Assembly (NCBI GenBank): GCA_005406025.1
Contig: BGZK01001203.1
Coordinates: forward strand, 124,001-188,000
Length of the DNA: 64,000 bases
Direction of reading: 5' to 3'
Source of the DNA: Eumeta japonica
Lineage: Eukaryota; Arthropoda; Insecta; Lepidoptera; Psychidae
Part shown: one piece after another, positions 1 through 10,589 of the stretch
How the letters are laid out: each line of letters opens with the position of its first letter
Position numbering within the stretch: the stretch's first letter is position 1
Notes under the pieces: generated by a model
What the model saw: the letters and a program-made list of their open reading frames with translations, nothing else
The model's database searches: none
Told to the model about the DNA's origin: nothing
Program-made: the position numbers and the translations under genes

Positions 1-690
1 TTGTTTGCTTTATCTTCAATGTCAAATGCCAAATAATTAATGACAATAATTTACAACGCACATGTAAAATGGCTCATGTCTAAGTAACGGTCAAACTTGT
101 ATGCCGAAATGAGTATATTTTAGAAAGTGCTACTAATGATTAGCAAACGATTTTAGCACCTACACCATGTTCATGCTATACATGAAATATTGTGCAAAAT
201 TTTTACATATTATATTATTTGCGAAACGTAAATAAATATATACCGTTGTAGCGCGCGCCTTTCATTTCTTTTAAATAATAAATTCGTTGGTAAACGCTTA
301 GGGATACTTCGGCTAAATTCGATTCGGAAGCCGTTAAAGCCTTCTCTATGGTCGAAGCCGACCGCCGCGCGTCTTCGTACTGTTACTGTTGAAATTTAAC
401 GTGATTGATGATATTAAGGTGTTGTCCCTAAAATGGTATGTATGCGTGTTCACATGTGGTCAATAAAATGTTTTGCTAATTTTGAGTGTCGTTCTTTTCA
501 ATTATGGATCTACCGTCACACGCTACACTGTTGAAAATGGATTATAAAATAAAAATTAATAGTGATTAGCGTACTGGATCGTAGCTGTTCGAACATCCAT
601 ATTAATGTTAGTACAAATTAAAAAAAAATATTTAGTCAAGATTTGTGAAGTATTAAAAAATAATTTAATACTTCATTAATCATGTTCGAA
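1..690. other. No gene seen; AT-rich left edge
   Basis: I see no open frame worth calling. A GC-rich patch at about 245-375 interrupts otherwise AT-rich sequence, and an AATAAA lies at 462-467 on the plus strand, so the 3' untranslated end of a gene lying left of the window is possible but not supported by any coding sequence here. A 9-bp inverted repeat sits at about 649-674, next to the transposase relic that follows. Confidence 0.4.
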
Positions 691-693
691 CTG

Positions 694-1872
694 CTAGCCC
701 CTATTTCTGATACATGCTCGCATTCTGTGGCGTAATACACTTTTAGTGATCTCAGGGGACAGGTTTCTTTTCATTTCGTCGGCTGCACTTGTTATCCTAA
801 AAATAATTTCATCGCGTGTTGCAACCGGTGAAGCGTCATAAACTAATGTTTTTATGTGACCCCACACATAAAAATCCATTGGTGTGAGATCTGGACATCT
901 TGCTAGCCAAGCGATGGATCCTCCTATACCAAACCATCGATTTGTAATTGTAAAGTCCAAATATTCCAGCACTGATCTTTTAAAATGAACCCGGACAGCC
1001 GTCATATTGAAACATCAGGTTTCGTCTCTCTGCTAAAGGAACACGAAAACCATTAACGAAAATAAATTGTTTCTCAGGAAATCTTCATAAGCTTCACCAT
1101 CGAGGTTATCGGGTAAGCAGTGGGATCCAATCAAGTTTCCATCAATGATGCTCATCCAAACATTGACAGAAAATCGTCTCTGAGATCCTTTGACTCTTCT
1201 TTTACAGGGGTTTAACTCACCTTTATCAAACCAATAATGTGTATTATGATAATTAGTGATCTCGTCTTTATCGAATTTCGATAAATCGGTCCAAAGAAGG
1301 TTCTTTAGAAAGTCAGGATTTTCTGCATGCGCATATAACATAAGCCTGCAGAAATCCAATATTCTTGCCGGATCACCCTCTTCAGTTGCATGTACAGGTG
1401 TGTAGTGGTACGGGTATAGTCTAACACTATGTACAGTAAACTACTGCGATAATCGCATTCGTGCAGCTACAATGTTCGTCGATGTAGTTGGATCTTCGTA
1501 AGATGGCGAATTATCTCTTCTTCAACTTCAGAACGGTAGACTCGAGACCTGCATCGCATGTCGCCTTAGAACGTATCCAGTTTGGCGAATGCGGCGATAC
1601 AATGCGCTGTGAAGGGTAACATGAAGAGTTCGCCGATTAGAGAATCGTCGCAAATACTCACGGCGAGCAGCAGCAGAATCTCCGTTACAATATCCGTAAC
1701 AGAATATTACATCACCATAGTCTTCGTTTGTAAAGGTTTGTCGGGGCTGATCACCGCGGTTACGTCGCGGTGGATCTTCTGCGTTTGCCATGTTGAGAAA
1801 TGACGAACGTGAAATCATAGAAACCGTACGTAGAAATAACCAGTAAACAAAACTCGTGTGTGTGCGCAGCAA
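694..1872 (-). pseudogene. Broken IS630/Tc1/mariner-type DDE transposase
   Basis: Three minus-strand open segments read in order as one transposase. 1870-1530 holds an N-terminal helix-turn-helix region (motif TNEDYGDVIFCYGYCNGD, then YLRRFSNRRT). 1359-1033 holds the first catalytic block, with WTDLSKF followed by HNTHYWF and RFSVNVWMSIIDGNLIG. 1005-694 holds the C-terminal block with WLARCPDLTPMDFYVWG, the usual (S/C)PDLTPxDF signature of this superfamily, followed by IKTLVY. Stops and frame changes separate the blocks, and the middle catalytic block with HDGAPAH-type residues is not visible between 1005 and 1033, so part of the DDE core is deleted. No terminal inverted repeats or target duplication were recognised. 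The copy cannot make an active enzyme as written. I infer an old, inactive insertion; the superfamily is secure, the exact family is not. Confidence 0.8.
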
Positions 1873-1879
1873 GAAGCAG

Positions 1880-3780
1880 GTAAGAACGTGATCGCAAAAT
1901 TGGGTGTCCTTTTGTTTGATAGATTTTTTTGTTTACATGTACTTAAGTTATTCCCAATTGTAAAATCTCATTTATAAGGTAGATAAATGAAGATATTTAT
2001 AAAATATTTTGCATATTTAATTCCTTGGACTTTTTTTTGAATGATGCTGTTTATTTCCGAGAAGTGTGAATAAAACTTAATAAATAGCAATAAAAATGTA
2101 TTTTCTTGAGAGTATTTGTATTTTTTTTTCATATTTTTATTATCTTATTACGAATTTTTAGAATGTCTTCTAATGGAAAATCACTAAAAATTAGGTTTAA
2201 AACACAAAGTTTTTTTTATATCAGTTTTTAATTGGACCAAATTGTGTTTTGATTAATAAATATGAAATCTCACCTAGCTCAATAACCGTTGAGTTTCGGA
2301 CACAACATTATATAATCAAATTAATTGCTTTTGATCTCATCTATTACCCCTTAGCAGGAATACGTCACATTTCAAGTAACCCTGTATAAACTAATGTAAC
2401 AGCTATTGTACATATTAGTTAAACAAAATGTCAATAGATAACTTCTACACTCTTTACATTACTTTTTGTCATTTAACGGTCAAGTCAATCTCCAAAAGAA
2501 TGTCTCAGTTATGGGAAATATGATATAAAGACAATAAAACTTGTGTAGAAATTATATATAAAAATAAGAATCATTAATTTTTGGATGTCTATAATGTTAA
2601 GTTCCCGATTATCACGATAGATGTTGTATCATAAATATTTTCAGATTTTTTTATCAACGGATGAAGTGACAGATAAATTTTCAGAGATCACTACTTGAGA
2701 ATCGATTTGTATATATGCACACACGTGAATCGCTCACTTAAATTAATACAGTGTTCAATTTTTATAATTTATTTCAGCGCGAGTGTAAAAAATAAACACA
2801 TTTAATAATAATGTGTTTCTCTCAAATCGCCCAAGAAGTCTTCAGTCAGTCCCAACCGTCAGATGGCGCTGCCCGCTTTCGGCGTTTGCGCCCCCGCTAT
2901 GATTAAATTGGCGGGCGACGCGCGACGTCACAGAGCGAGAATACTGGCGCTTTTTCGACGCGTCGCCGCCCTCTCTCAGCGTTTTTGCCGAGCGTCTGCC
3001 GGCCGCCTTAAAGAAGCCCCCAATTTGGCTAATTTAATTTATTTAAGTGCACTTAAGTACTTAACATAATTCCGTGATACAGACTTCAAAAGTGTTGTGA
3101 AATTCATTTAAACGAGATGTATTAAACAGTATTTAAATGAGACGATATGCTGGAACGTACTTAATATGTAAGATTAAATAAAGTTTTTCATCAGTGGCTT
3201 GTCAAAAATATTTGAGTTTCACGAATGTAACACATTTTAAACTTAAGATTGGTGGTGAACACTTGCCCATCAATTTTCCTTTAATTTACGCAGGAATTAT
3301 AAATATGTTTTATCATCATAATTTATATAAAAAGTCACCAGAATCCTCGAGTTAGAGGATTAAATCGTCAACCAATTTTTTTTTATATTATTTGACTACA
3401 TTGATAAATTAAAATAAAATTATTTAACGAATGGCTATGCAGTACTCTCGTGATTTATTATTTTATAATAAATTTACAGTAACCCAAAAGGGTGCGGCCT
3501 ATTCGTGAAGACACTCCTTTCAGAAAAATCCACCATTTAGCTTATTGTAATCATTTCGAATCATCTTAGGCGAAAAAAAAATTATGACATAAAACTCTTA
3601 GAATAAAATAAGTACTAAATAATGTAAGTGAACACAAGATGTCGTTTTCACTTTATACGGATTGTAAGTAATAAAAATTTTACTTTATGTTTTAATTAAC
3701 ACTGTCAATACAGAAAACTGTTTTTCTAATCAGTGAAACCGAGGAATTCTTGAATTGTTAAGTGGTGTTGGCTCTAAAGT
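1880..3780. other. Intergenic, with a GC-rich island at 2830-3015
   Basis: The stretch is AT-rich except for an abrupt GC-rich, CpG-rich island at 2830-3015 that contains GACGTCAC-type elements. A 68-codon frame (2863-3069, plus) follows only from the absence of stops in GC-rich DNA and resembles no family I know. The island could be a promoter or untranslated first exon, but no splice partner is evident. Confidence 0.35.
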
Positions 3781-4544
3781 TTTTTCTCGCTTCCAGAGCA
3801 GCTGCTGTCTGCCGGTCAGGGGTCTGTGGCGGATGACTCGCTTCTGCGCCGGAGTGCGTTCGGTGCGGACCTGTAACGTCGTACACGCTGTATCTCCTAC
3901 TCTTTTTATTTATTATATTTATTCCTAATTATATTATCATTCACTTCTCACTCACCTTTCATATCCATCTACCAACCTTCTATGGATGTCAAGAACTCAA
4001 TCTTTTCATTTAGCCATATGAACAATATCTTATTGGCATTTTTTCTTCGTCGGTCGAACTCAACAATATTATGAGAGGTCACGAGAACGAAAGGAGTACA
4101 AAATGAAAACGAACGATCAAGTGGAAAATTTTGGGTGTTCTGATGAGCGTGAACTGATGTTCGATAAAATCTAACTTTTTTAGATACACACCTCGCTCCC
4201 ATAAGCACCACAAAGTAGACGAGCCGCCAGAGAAGGTGAAGGCGTTGAGGTACTGAGCTATCCAAGTTATTGAACCCGTCGGTCTAACGTATAAGAGAGC
4301 ATACAATTATCGCTCCCACATAACTTGTCTTGCCACAGAGCAGTCTTGGTCCTCTTATCTTACCATTATCAATCTCTATGCTCCTACGCACATATAGTAC
4401 ATTAATGTAAAACCTACGCTAATGTCATACTTCATCTTTTTATACTTGATGCGTCGTGTCAATCGCACATCATCAAGCAATAGGCTACTTGGGTTACTAC
4501 TGATCTACGACCAAATATGTTTTCTCGTTTTAATACTTATTTAC

Positions 4545-5032
4545 GACTAGCTTCCGCTCGCGTGGACATAGAATGAATTACTTCACATAATAATAATAAT
4601 AATAATAATATCTTTGGACATATATACACAGCACCGTCTGGTCCCAGACTAAGAAATTATGCTTGTATTATAGGTACCAGACAGTTGATATACTACAAAC
4701 ATACTTTTTTTTTTGTAAATATATACGTATAATACATAGAAACACCCAGACTCAAGACAAACATTAATTTTTAATAAAATTAATAAACGTTTGTCTTGTG
4801 CGGGGAATCGAACCCACTACCCCAGCGCAACAGGTAGGGTCTCTACCACTGCCCCACTCAGGCTGTCTTCATATTATTGACTGAATACGCTCTCAATCAT
4901 GGTCCTAATCGCTATCCCACGCTCGATTTTAATCGCGATTCTGGTAGCGATTTTAATTTGTCTCACTCTCGATTTCGATTACGGTCCTACTTTTAATTTC
5001 GAACGCGGTCTCGATTTAAGTAGATTCTGATC
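4545..5032 (+). repeat. Hexamer-phase minisatellite repeat family, copy A (split by SINE)
   Basis: The left part (4545-4580) carries the 'ccgctcgcgtgga' core. The right part (about 4880-5032) is a degenerate array in 6-base phase built from variants of GATTTC, GATTCC and GGTCCT. The SINE at 4587-4872 lies between the two, so a copy of this family (see also 23.1, 43.4, 48.4 and 52.6-53.0 kb) appears to have been split by it. Confidence 0.55.
4587..4872 (-). mobile_element. tRNA-derived SINE
   Basis: On the minus strand it begins near 4872 with a tRNA-like head: an A-box-like GGGGCAGTGGTAGAG and, 30-odd bases on, a B-box GGTTCGATTCC. A body follows with the phrase GTCTGGGTGTTTCTATGTAT, common in lepidopteran SINEs, and it ends at a (TTA)n tail (about 4587-4610). 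Length is near 285 bp. It sits in the intron of the dead CSP copy and inside an older repeat. Flanking bases resemble a weak target duplication but are not exact. Confidence 0.8.
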
Positions 5033-5397
5033 TCGTGGCGCTGGGGTGCCGCGTTGGCCGTGTCAGACCGTGGCCACAGCTTGCGGGAGCACTCACCCTC
5101 GACAGAGCGACACATTTTCCGAGGTCCAGGAGGCAGCCCGAGTGCATCTTTCAGAGACTCGAGGCTGTAGTGTCCTGCGGCGTCGAGGCTGCGTTTTCCA
5201 CGACGGCTAACGCTGACATAAATTTCATGGTAGTCCTAGAAGCCAAACCTCCTGACCTGCTAGCAAATAGACCTTAATATTTTCATGCGCTTTAGACTAC
5301 ATCTGACGAGCAATGGATGAAGTATAATCGTTGGACTTAATTAACTCAGTCATAATGTATGTGTGTATTATGCTATACTTACACTATATCATGTAAG

Positions 5398-5645
5398 GAT
5401 GTGATGGGCGAGTGATCAGGAGCCTCCGAAACATAAAGTATGCACCGGGTTCGAATACTGACAACGGGCGAATTGACCGATGAATTTTTAACTTAAGTCA
5501 AAATAAACCACTTGCTTTTACCCTCAAATTTGTGCCTCGAAGCGCATGTTAAGCCATCGGTCCTGGACGTTGTCGCAGAATTGGTGACGACGATCGTCAC
5601 CAGCCTCGGACCCGCGCCGGGCCAGCGTGAAATACTGAAGGAATA
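5398..5645 (+). mobile_element. tRNA-derived SINE (second family)
   Basis: The head has an A-box-like GGGCGAGTGATCAGG and a B-box-like GGTTCGAATACT (5453-5464). The body contains 'gcctcgaagcgcatgttaag' followed by 'cggtcctgg', a phrase I recognise from a widespread lepidopteran SINE. No clear tail or target duplication is visible, so the 3' boundary is approximate. Confidence 0.55.
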
Positions 5646-5649
5646 AGCT

Positions 5650-6355
5650 CTTCATCCTGAAAGAAGAAAAGCTTTTATAATTATATTATATAATATTATA
5701 TAAGCAAATTAATATACAACTATTTTGACTAATTACCTCTAGCGTTATACTAGCGCCGTATAGTTTGAAGTGCAGAGCGTCGATAACGCTCACCAAGAAA
5801 TGTTTATTGTTAAGTTGTTGATACTTTATTATTTATTATATTTGATGATATCACAACAGGCAACCTTATCAAATTACTTCTATAATTTACTTTTATTGTT
5901 TGGGAGAGACAAAGGTCTCTTGTTTAGAGATAGTAGACTGACGGCTGGACTGATAGCTTACACTTAGGGTTGCGTTTTGTACTTAAAACACTTTGTATAG
6001 AACCTCGGAACATTTATTTTTTTATAAAAGGAATACACTATTAGTTAAACGGAGTGTACTTTTTCGGTTGCATACAATAGTTTTGTAGTTTCTAAAGAAA
6101 AGTTATTTTAGGTAACATCAGTTTAGATATATCGTTTTTTTTATTTTTTTTTTTGAACTTGATATCCGATTTTTTTTTTAGTTTTGAAATGTATTAGGTC
6201 GCCGAAAAAGGTTTTTTTGTATTTTCAAGTAAAAAGTTGTAGTAAAATCTTTTTGGCTGTGCAGTTTTTATTTGACTAGTTTTGCTACCATTAAATAGTT
6301 GACATCTTTAAAAAAGAAAAATAGAAATAATAGCGGTGTCGTGCAATTTTTCTAT
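5650..6355. other. No gene seen
   Basis: AT-rich with long T runs (6130-6220). The open frames here are short and without recognisable motifs. Confidence 0.4.
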
Positions 6356-6359
6356 TTAT

Positions 6360-7035
6360 TGTTTTAAAGTCCACCAAAATGAGTGTGTTTAATGTAGAGA
6401 TTCGATACATTTTGAAGTTTTTTTGCACAAAAATGAGACACAAGTCGCAAAAACAAATTGTAACATTTATGGATCTAAGACAATGTCGCTTAGAGTAGCA
6501 CAAAACTGCTTCAAGCGTTTTCAGTCCGGTAATTTTGATGTCAAACATGAACCTCGCTCTGGTCGACCTTTTATGAATAAAGTAGACGCCATTTTGAAAG
6601 AAGTAAAGCACAATCGCCATATAAGTTCTTATGATATAGCGAAGAGCTGCGGTTGACCACAAAACAGTTTTGATCCATTTGAAAAAAGCTGAATATGCAA
6701 AAAAGCTCGATACTGGGCACCCGTACGAGTTTACTGAAAGAAATCTAATGAATCGTGCACTCATTTGCGATTCTACATTGAAACGTAATGAATCCGAACC
6801 GTTTTTGAAAAGATTGAACACTGATGATGAAAAACGGATCACCTACGATGAGAACGTGCGGAAAAGGTCATGGTCAAAAGGCAAGCGAACTCCACAGACT
6901 ACAGCGGATTAAGTCACAATGAGTTGATGTTATGTATATGGTGGGTTTGGAAGGGCATTATTTATCTTTCCAATCCCACAATATGTATATAAAGTTCTTA
7001 TAAATTTTGTATGCAGGTTCAAATTAAAAAAAGAA
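6360..7035 (+). pseudogene. Mariner transposase relic, N-terminal two-thirds
   Basis: Plus-strand segments in slightly shifted frames give the DNA-binding part of a mariner transposase (LRVAQNCFKRFQSGNFDV, then RSGRPF and HISSYDIAKS at 6485-6655), the linker (KKLDTGHPYEF at about 6700), and the first catalytic region (TDDEKRITYDENVRKRSW at about 6815-6870, where the usual Trp after DEK is Arg). A fragment resembling ML(C)IWWxWKGII (about 6930-6965) follows, and similarity stops near 7030, so the second and third catalytic aspartates are absent. Frameshifts occur near 6657 and 6912. Inactive; likely a mellifera-like mariner, subfamily uncertain. Confidence 0.8.
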
Positions 7036-7092
7036 AGAATCTATTGTTGTTTTATTATACATAGGCTATTAATAGATTGTTTTAAAAATATT

Positions 7093-7375
7093 GTTCTATA
7101 ATATTGATCGCTCACTCACCGATCACTCATCGATACGCCAGAGAGAAAAGTACAGAGTTACTGGTAGAGGCTTGCGTCAGACCTGTATATATATCCACAG
7201 GTACCGGCTACGGCACGGCCTTGCGGACTTTGGACTCGATGATGGATCCTCCGATATTTGTGTACCAAAGTTCGGAGTCCATCTATTGCCCCGTCGACGG
7301 CCGAGGAGCAGACTCACCGTGGACGGAAAAAAAGAATGGCTAAGTGCGACGTAGGCTCGCGACATTGACGGCCAG
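7093..7375 (+). repeat. 270-bp dispersed repeat, copy 1
   Basis: It aligns along its length with 15903-16170 in the same orientation: shared blocks include 'ggccttgcggact', 'ggactttggactc', 'caaagt(t/c)cggagtcc' and 'ggacg(g/a)aaaaa'. Both copies contain facing GGACTTTGGACTC and (G)TCCAAAGTCCGGAGTCC-like arms that could fold into a stem. On the minus strand both copies encode a similar peptide around SSPKSARPxRSR. Its class is unknown; see copy 2. Confidence 0.65.
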
Positions 7376-7399
7376 TCTAACGGATTATTAATATGGTCT

Positions 7400-8720
7400 T
7401 CATTACTCTACAGTAAAATACTAACAGAAAATTGTAATGTTAGTTCATTACGAAAATAAACTGGTTATTGACAATTTTTACATACATCTTTCCATTTTTA
7501 TGAAAGAAAACTAGATAAATGAGAGTAAAGTTCTCGCCTTCAGGGTTCCGTAGAAACTTGAGCATTTTTCTTGTTTATTTCATAACATATGTAGAAGAGA
7601 TTGTGATTGTTACAATACTGGCAAGTGTAAAAATAACGCACTGTAACATGTTTGTGATCATAATTATGTGCACACAACGTACCATACAGACAGAAGTTAA
7701 GGGAATATTGAATAATTATCATAATCGCAACAAGAGTGCAAGAATAATGATTTATATAATTTATGTAACTTAATTTATACTATTTATGTAATAATATTAT
7801 AGACAAAAATTTACTGTGTCAATATCACAATAGTAATACACTTATTAGGTTGGGTCAAAATGTAACATTTAACGAAAACGGGACATTTCCATACAGTTCG
7901 CTTAAATCATACAGCTTAACTTTAAAATGTTCAAAACTCTCTGGTCCAGCATGAGCTGGATGAAATCACCGTAAAGACACACCATATTCTAGAACTCGTG
8001 TTGTCCCCGTACAAACGTTAGGTGAACGTTTAGAGATAGAATCAGTGTGTGGTGTGTTGAAGGGGAGTAATGAGGGCGAGTCGACTGTGGCATGTACCGT
8101 TATACTACTCATACTTTCTGTATAGACGATTTGGTTAAAACGAAAGTTATCTAAAAAATTGTCTATTAATGACGTGATGTATTTCAGCAACTACTTAGCC
8201 ACTCCCCAAGGTAGCGGTGAGGATTAAGACGAACTTCTCCTCCCCCTATCCAAAGCACGTGCATGTTCTCAGTACAAAATATTTAAAAATATTGTCTTTA
8301 AATAGAAGTGTACTAGCGGACCCCGGCGTTTGTCAGGGCGGAAGGTGAGAGGTGAGAGACTCGCCACCTGGCAGCAGCGAGGCGACGAAGAAATAAATAA
8401 ACGTGATATCTCACTACAATGTGATATTTAGTGATTTTTTCCGAGCCCCCTTTCGAGCCTCACGCAATCGGTGGACGACCACTTACTATTGTGTCTATAA
8501 TCTGCATACCGGCAAAGCGTTTAATTAGAACTTTACATTATTTCATTAGTATTTATATGTCATCCCACGGAGTATCTTCTGTTCTACTACGGATTTTGGA
8601 ATACGACAATTTTATGTGTGCTGTCGCGAAATGAATTTATTTTATGCGAGAGTCACATTTAACAAATGTTCACGAGGAACTCCGAAAAACAACTCGCGTA
8701 ATCAACTGTTCTGCTGTACT
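7400..8720. other. No gene seen; possible transposon edges
   Basis: At about 7849 the bases TTAGGTTGGGTCAAAATG resemble a mariner terminal repeat, but no transposase fragment or opposite end was found. At 8308-8350 'actagcggaccccggcg' matches the edge phrase of a common lepidopteran interspersed repeat. Open frames are short and uninformative. Confidence 0.35.
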
Positions 8721-8738
8721 CACGGTTTTATAAAACGC

Positions 8739-8783
8739 AAGTCAGCATTACCTGCGCTTTATTTCCGCAAGTAATGCTGACTT
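8739..8783. repeat. Hairpin with 13-bp perfect arms
   Basis: AAGTCAGCATTAC (8739-8751) faces GTAATGCTGACTT (8771-8783). After one mismatch, four further pairs extend the stem, leaving a loop of about 9 bases. The flank 'tactcacggttttataaaacgcaagtca' recurs in near-identical form at about 17837, so the left arm belongs to a dispersed repeat. Confidence 0.75.
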
Positions 8784-8799
8784 ATATATTATTTTACAC

Positions 8800-10200
8800 C
8801 ATTTCCACTCGTAGGTCGTCTGTACTTCTGTTCTCACTCGGCCCCCACAACACGTTATAGATAATATCTTATTATCAAGTATCGTACAAGAAAAACTTCT
8901 GAGAACACAGAGGCATCTCATATTGTGCGTGTTTTATCCTTATACGTAATTACCAAGACCACTGTGAGATTTGATTTGTATAAAACGCAGCGTCTAAAAT
9001 AGGACACTTAAAAAAGAGCTTCTGTTGTCGGGTCTTATTTCTACGAGATGATGTCGATTGTTTCGTTGTAAACCCCACGAGTCACATCACCATCATTGGC
9101 AAGCCTGAATGTCTAATGTTATAATATGTATCATATGTAAACAAAGACATTGCTAGAAATTTCTTTAAAACCAATTTTATGCATTCTCCTCTGCTGTTTC
9201 ATAGACATCGCAAGGAAGTTCGCACTCGACGAAAAATAACCCAACAGTGAACCGTGCGAATTCATTGAAAGCTTACGATAAATTTAAGTTATGGTATATA
9301 TTGATATTACACTATAAAATGTCCAAATATTGTACATACGCCACGAGGATGTCACAGATGTGCCTGACCATTGTGATGAAAACTTTGATTTTGACAGATG
9401 TTTGCTTAAAGTTTGTGTAAATAGGTGTCTTCTCCCTTGAAAAAATATTGATTTTGTACAATAAAAAAAAAATTTCAATGTTTTGGTTTAAAGTACTCGT
9501 ACCATCCTCGTACAATTGTGAAGAATATGTTTGCTTTGTTGCCACGTTCTTTTTTTTCAATAACAAATGATATTTCATCATATAAACCAAAGATGGTAAC
9601 TACATAAATGAAATGCACAGGTAAATTTTGTATTTGAAATTTATTAGAAATGAACATATGCAATATTTTCCAAACGTTCCCATATTTTTTGTGCGCTTGC
9701 ACTAAGAAGATGCTAGTTTCAGAGATGATTTAAGCACAGCTTAATACTAATTGTATTTCAATTGTATTGTAATAGATATCTTTGTAAGAATACAGCTCCG
9801 TTTCGGTCATGTGAAATCACTTTTTGACAAAATTCACTTTTTGACAATCTTTGACAATCATAGATTGTCAAAGATTGTCAAAAACATAAAACACGAGTAC
9901 TACATATTTAGGGTTCACAGTTCCACAGATTTTTTATTTGTCTTGCTTTTACTGACACCGATTACAAAAATAGCTAGATATGACCCCTCTCTTTAATTTT
10001 AACAAGCTCTTATGGTAGTTATGGTGGTGGTATATGGTGGTTTTCACTTTTTTTCGGAAAAGTCATTCTCTGTCGTGTATCTGTTCTACTCATTATTTCT
10101 TGTTGAAATGACAGTATTTCTAGCCTAATCCTTTTATTCAAAAATCTCAATATCCTTCAACATTTATCTCTAAATTTTCATCATATAATGATAACAGACA
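8800..10200. other. No gene seen apart from the palindrome at 9838
   Basis: AT-rich DNA with short, motif-less frames on both strands. Confidence 0.4.
9838..9884. repeat. Perfect 22-bp palindrome with 3-bp spacer
   Basis: The left arm 9838-9859 and right arm 9863-9884 are exact reverse complements, separated by ATA. Each arm holds the heptamer TTGACAA twice, so the structure is also a direct repeat. A further copy of the unit lies just upstream (about 9822). Such a long perfect hairpin could form a cruciform. Confidence 0.9.
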
Positions 10201-10216
10201 TTTAAAAAATAATACC

Positions 10217-10462
10217 CTAGGAGAGAACCATCATCGACAAAGAATCCTTCCCTGGTTTGTACCGAGCAGTTCCACTTATCTTTTGGGACGGAAACGATTT
10301 TAATTCCCGTATCAAAGATTGTGGAGTCACAGGTTCGATTCTTAATTCTTCGATACTAGGACGAGAATCGCTCCTTAAGTTCCCGGAGGCGAAGGCGATT
10401 AGATAATTTCGCTTTGGTGGAGGGATGGACGACAAAAATGATGATGTTTGCGAACTGATCAA
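10217..10462 (-). pseudogene. Possible non-LTR retrotransposon fragment
   Basis: The frame contains EPVTPQSLIRELKSFPSQK, which resembles the linker just before the reverse transcriptase domain of LINEs (typically PVTxxE...I..L..KAPGPD). The catalytic domain itself is not visible downstream. The opposite orientation to the endonuclease relic at 10.6-11.4 kb suggests a separate insertion. Weak evidence. Confidence 0.3.
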
Positions 10463-10589
10463 ACAGAGATGGCTCGATGTTCATATTCGCTAATGAGAGA
10501 ATGAGGAAAAGTAAACACGGGACCCTCAAACATGAATCTTTCGATATTTATTCACTTGGCGTTCATCAGAGCCAACGAGGATGCCAGTA

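Larger units (their letters stand above)
3790..5228 (-). pseudogene. Chemosensory protein (OS-D/CSP) pseudogene
   Basis: A decayed duplicate of the intact CSP gene at 12551-13677, same strand and same two-exon plan. Exon 1 (5097-5228) begins with ATG and keeps CATGGTAGTC around the start as in the live gene, the CLLDLGKC piece with the two N-terminal cysteines six residues apart, and a GTGAGT donor at the matching place (5096-5091). It has lost about 50 bp from the middle and has an in-frame stop about 25 codons after the start. Exon 2 (about 3790-3880) still matches the region TPAQKxVIR...TGxxQL, but both C-terminal cysteine codons are now CGC (Arg; 3865-3867 and 3856-3858), which removes the second disulphide. 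The relic intron of about 1.2 kb holds a SINE and another repeat. It is clearly a dead gene copy; the assignment rests on alignment by eye with the live gene. Confidence 0.85.

Noticed and set aside
6291..6842. 183-codon minus-strand open frame as a gene
   Set aside because: It is the antisense of the plus-strand mariner relic, whose transposase motifs are recognisable; the minus reading has none.
7849..7870. Mariner-like terminal repeat TTAGGTTGGGTCAAAATG as the edge of an element
   Set aside because: No matching end, TA duplication or transposase fragment was found within 2 kb.
10320..10345. B-box-like AGGTTCGATTCTT as a SINE or tRNA
   Set aside because: No A box or tRNA fold precedes it, and the minus strand reads as a possible LINE fragment.
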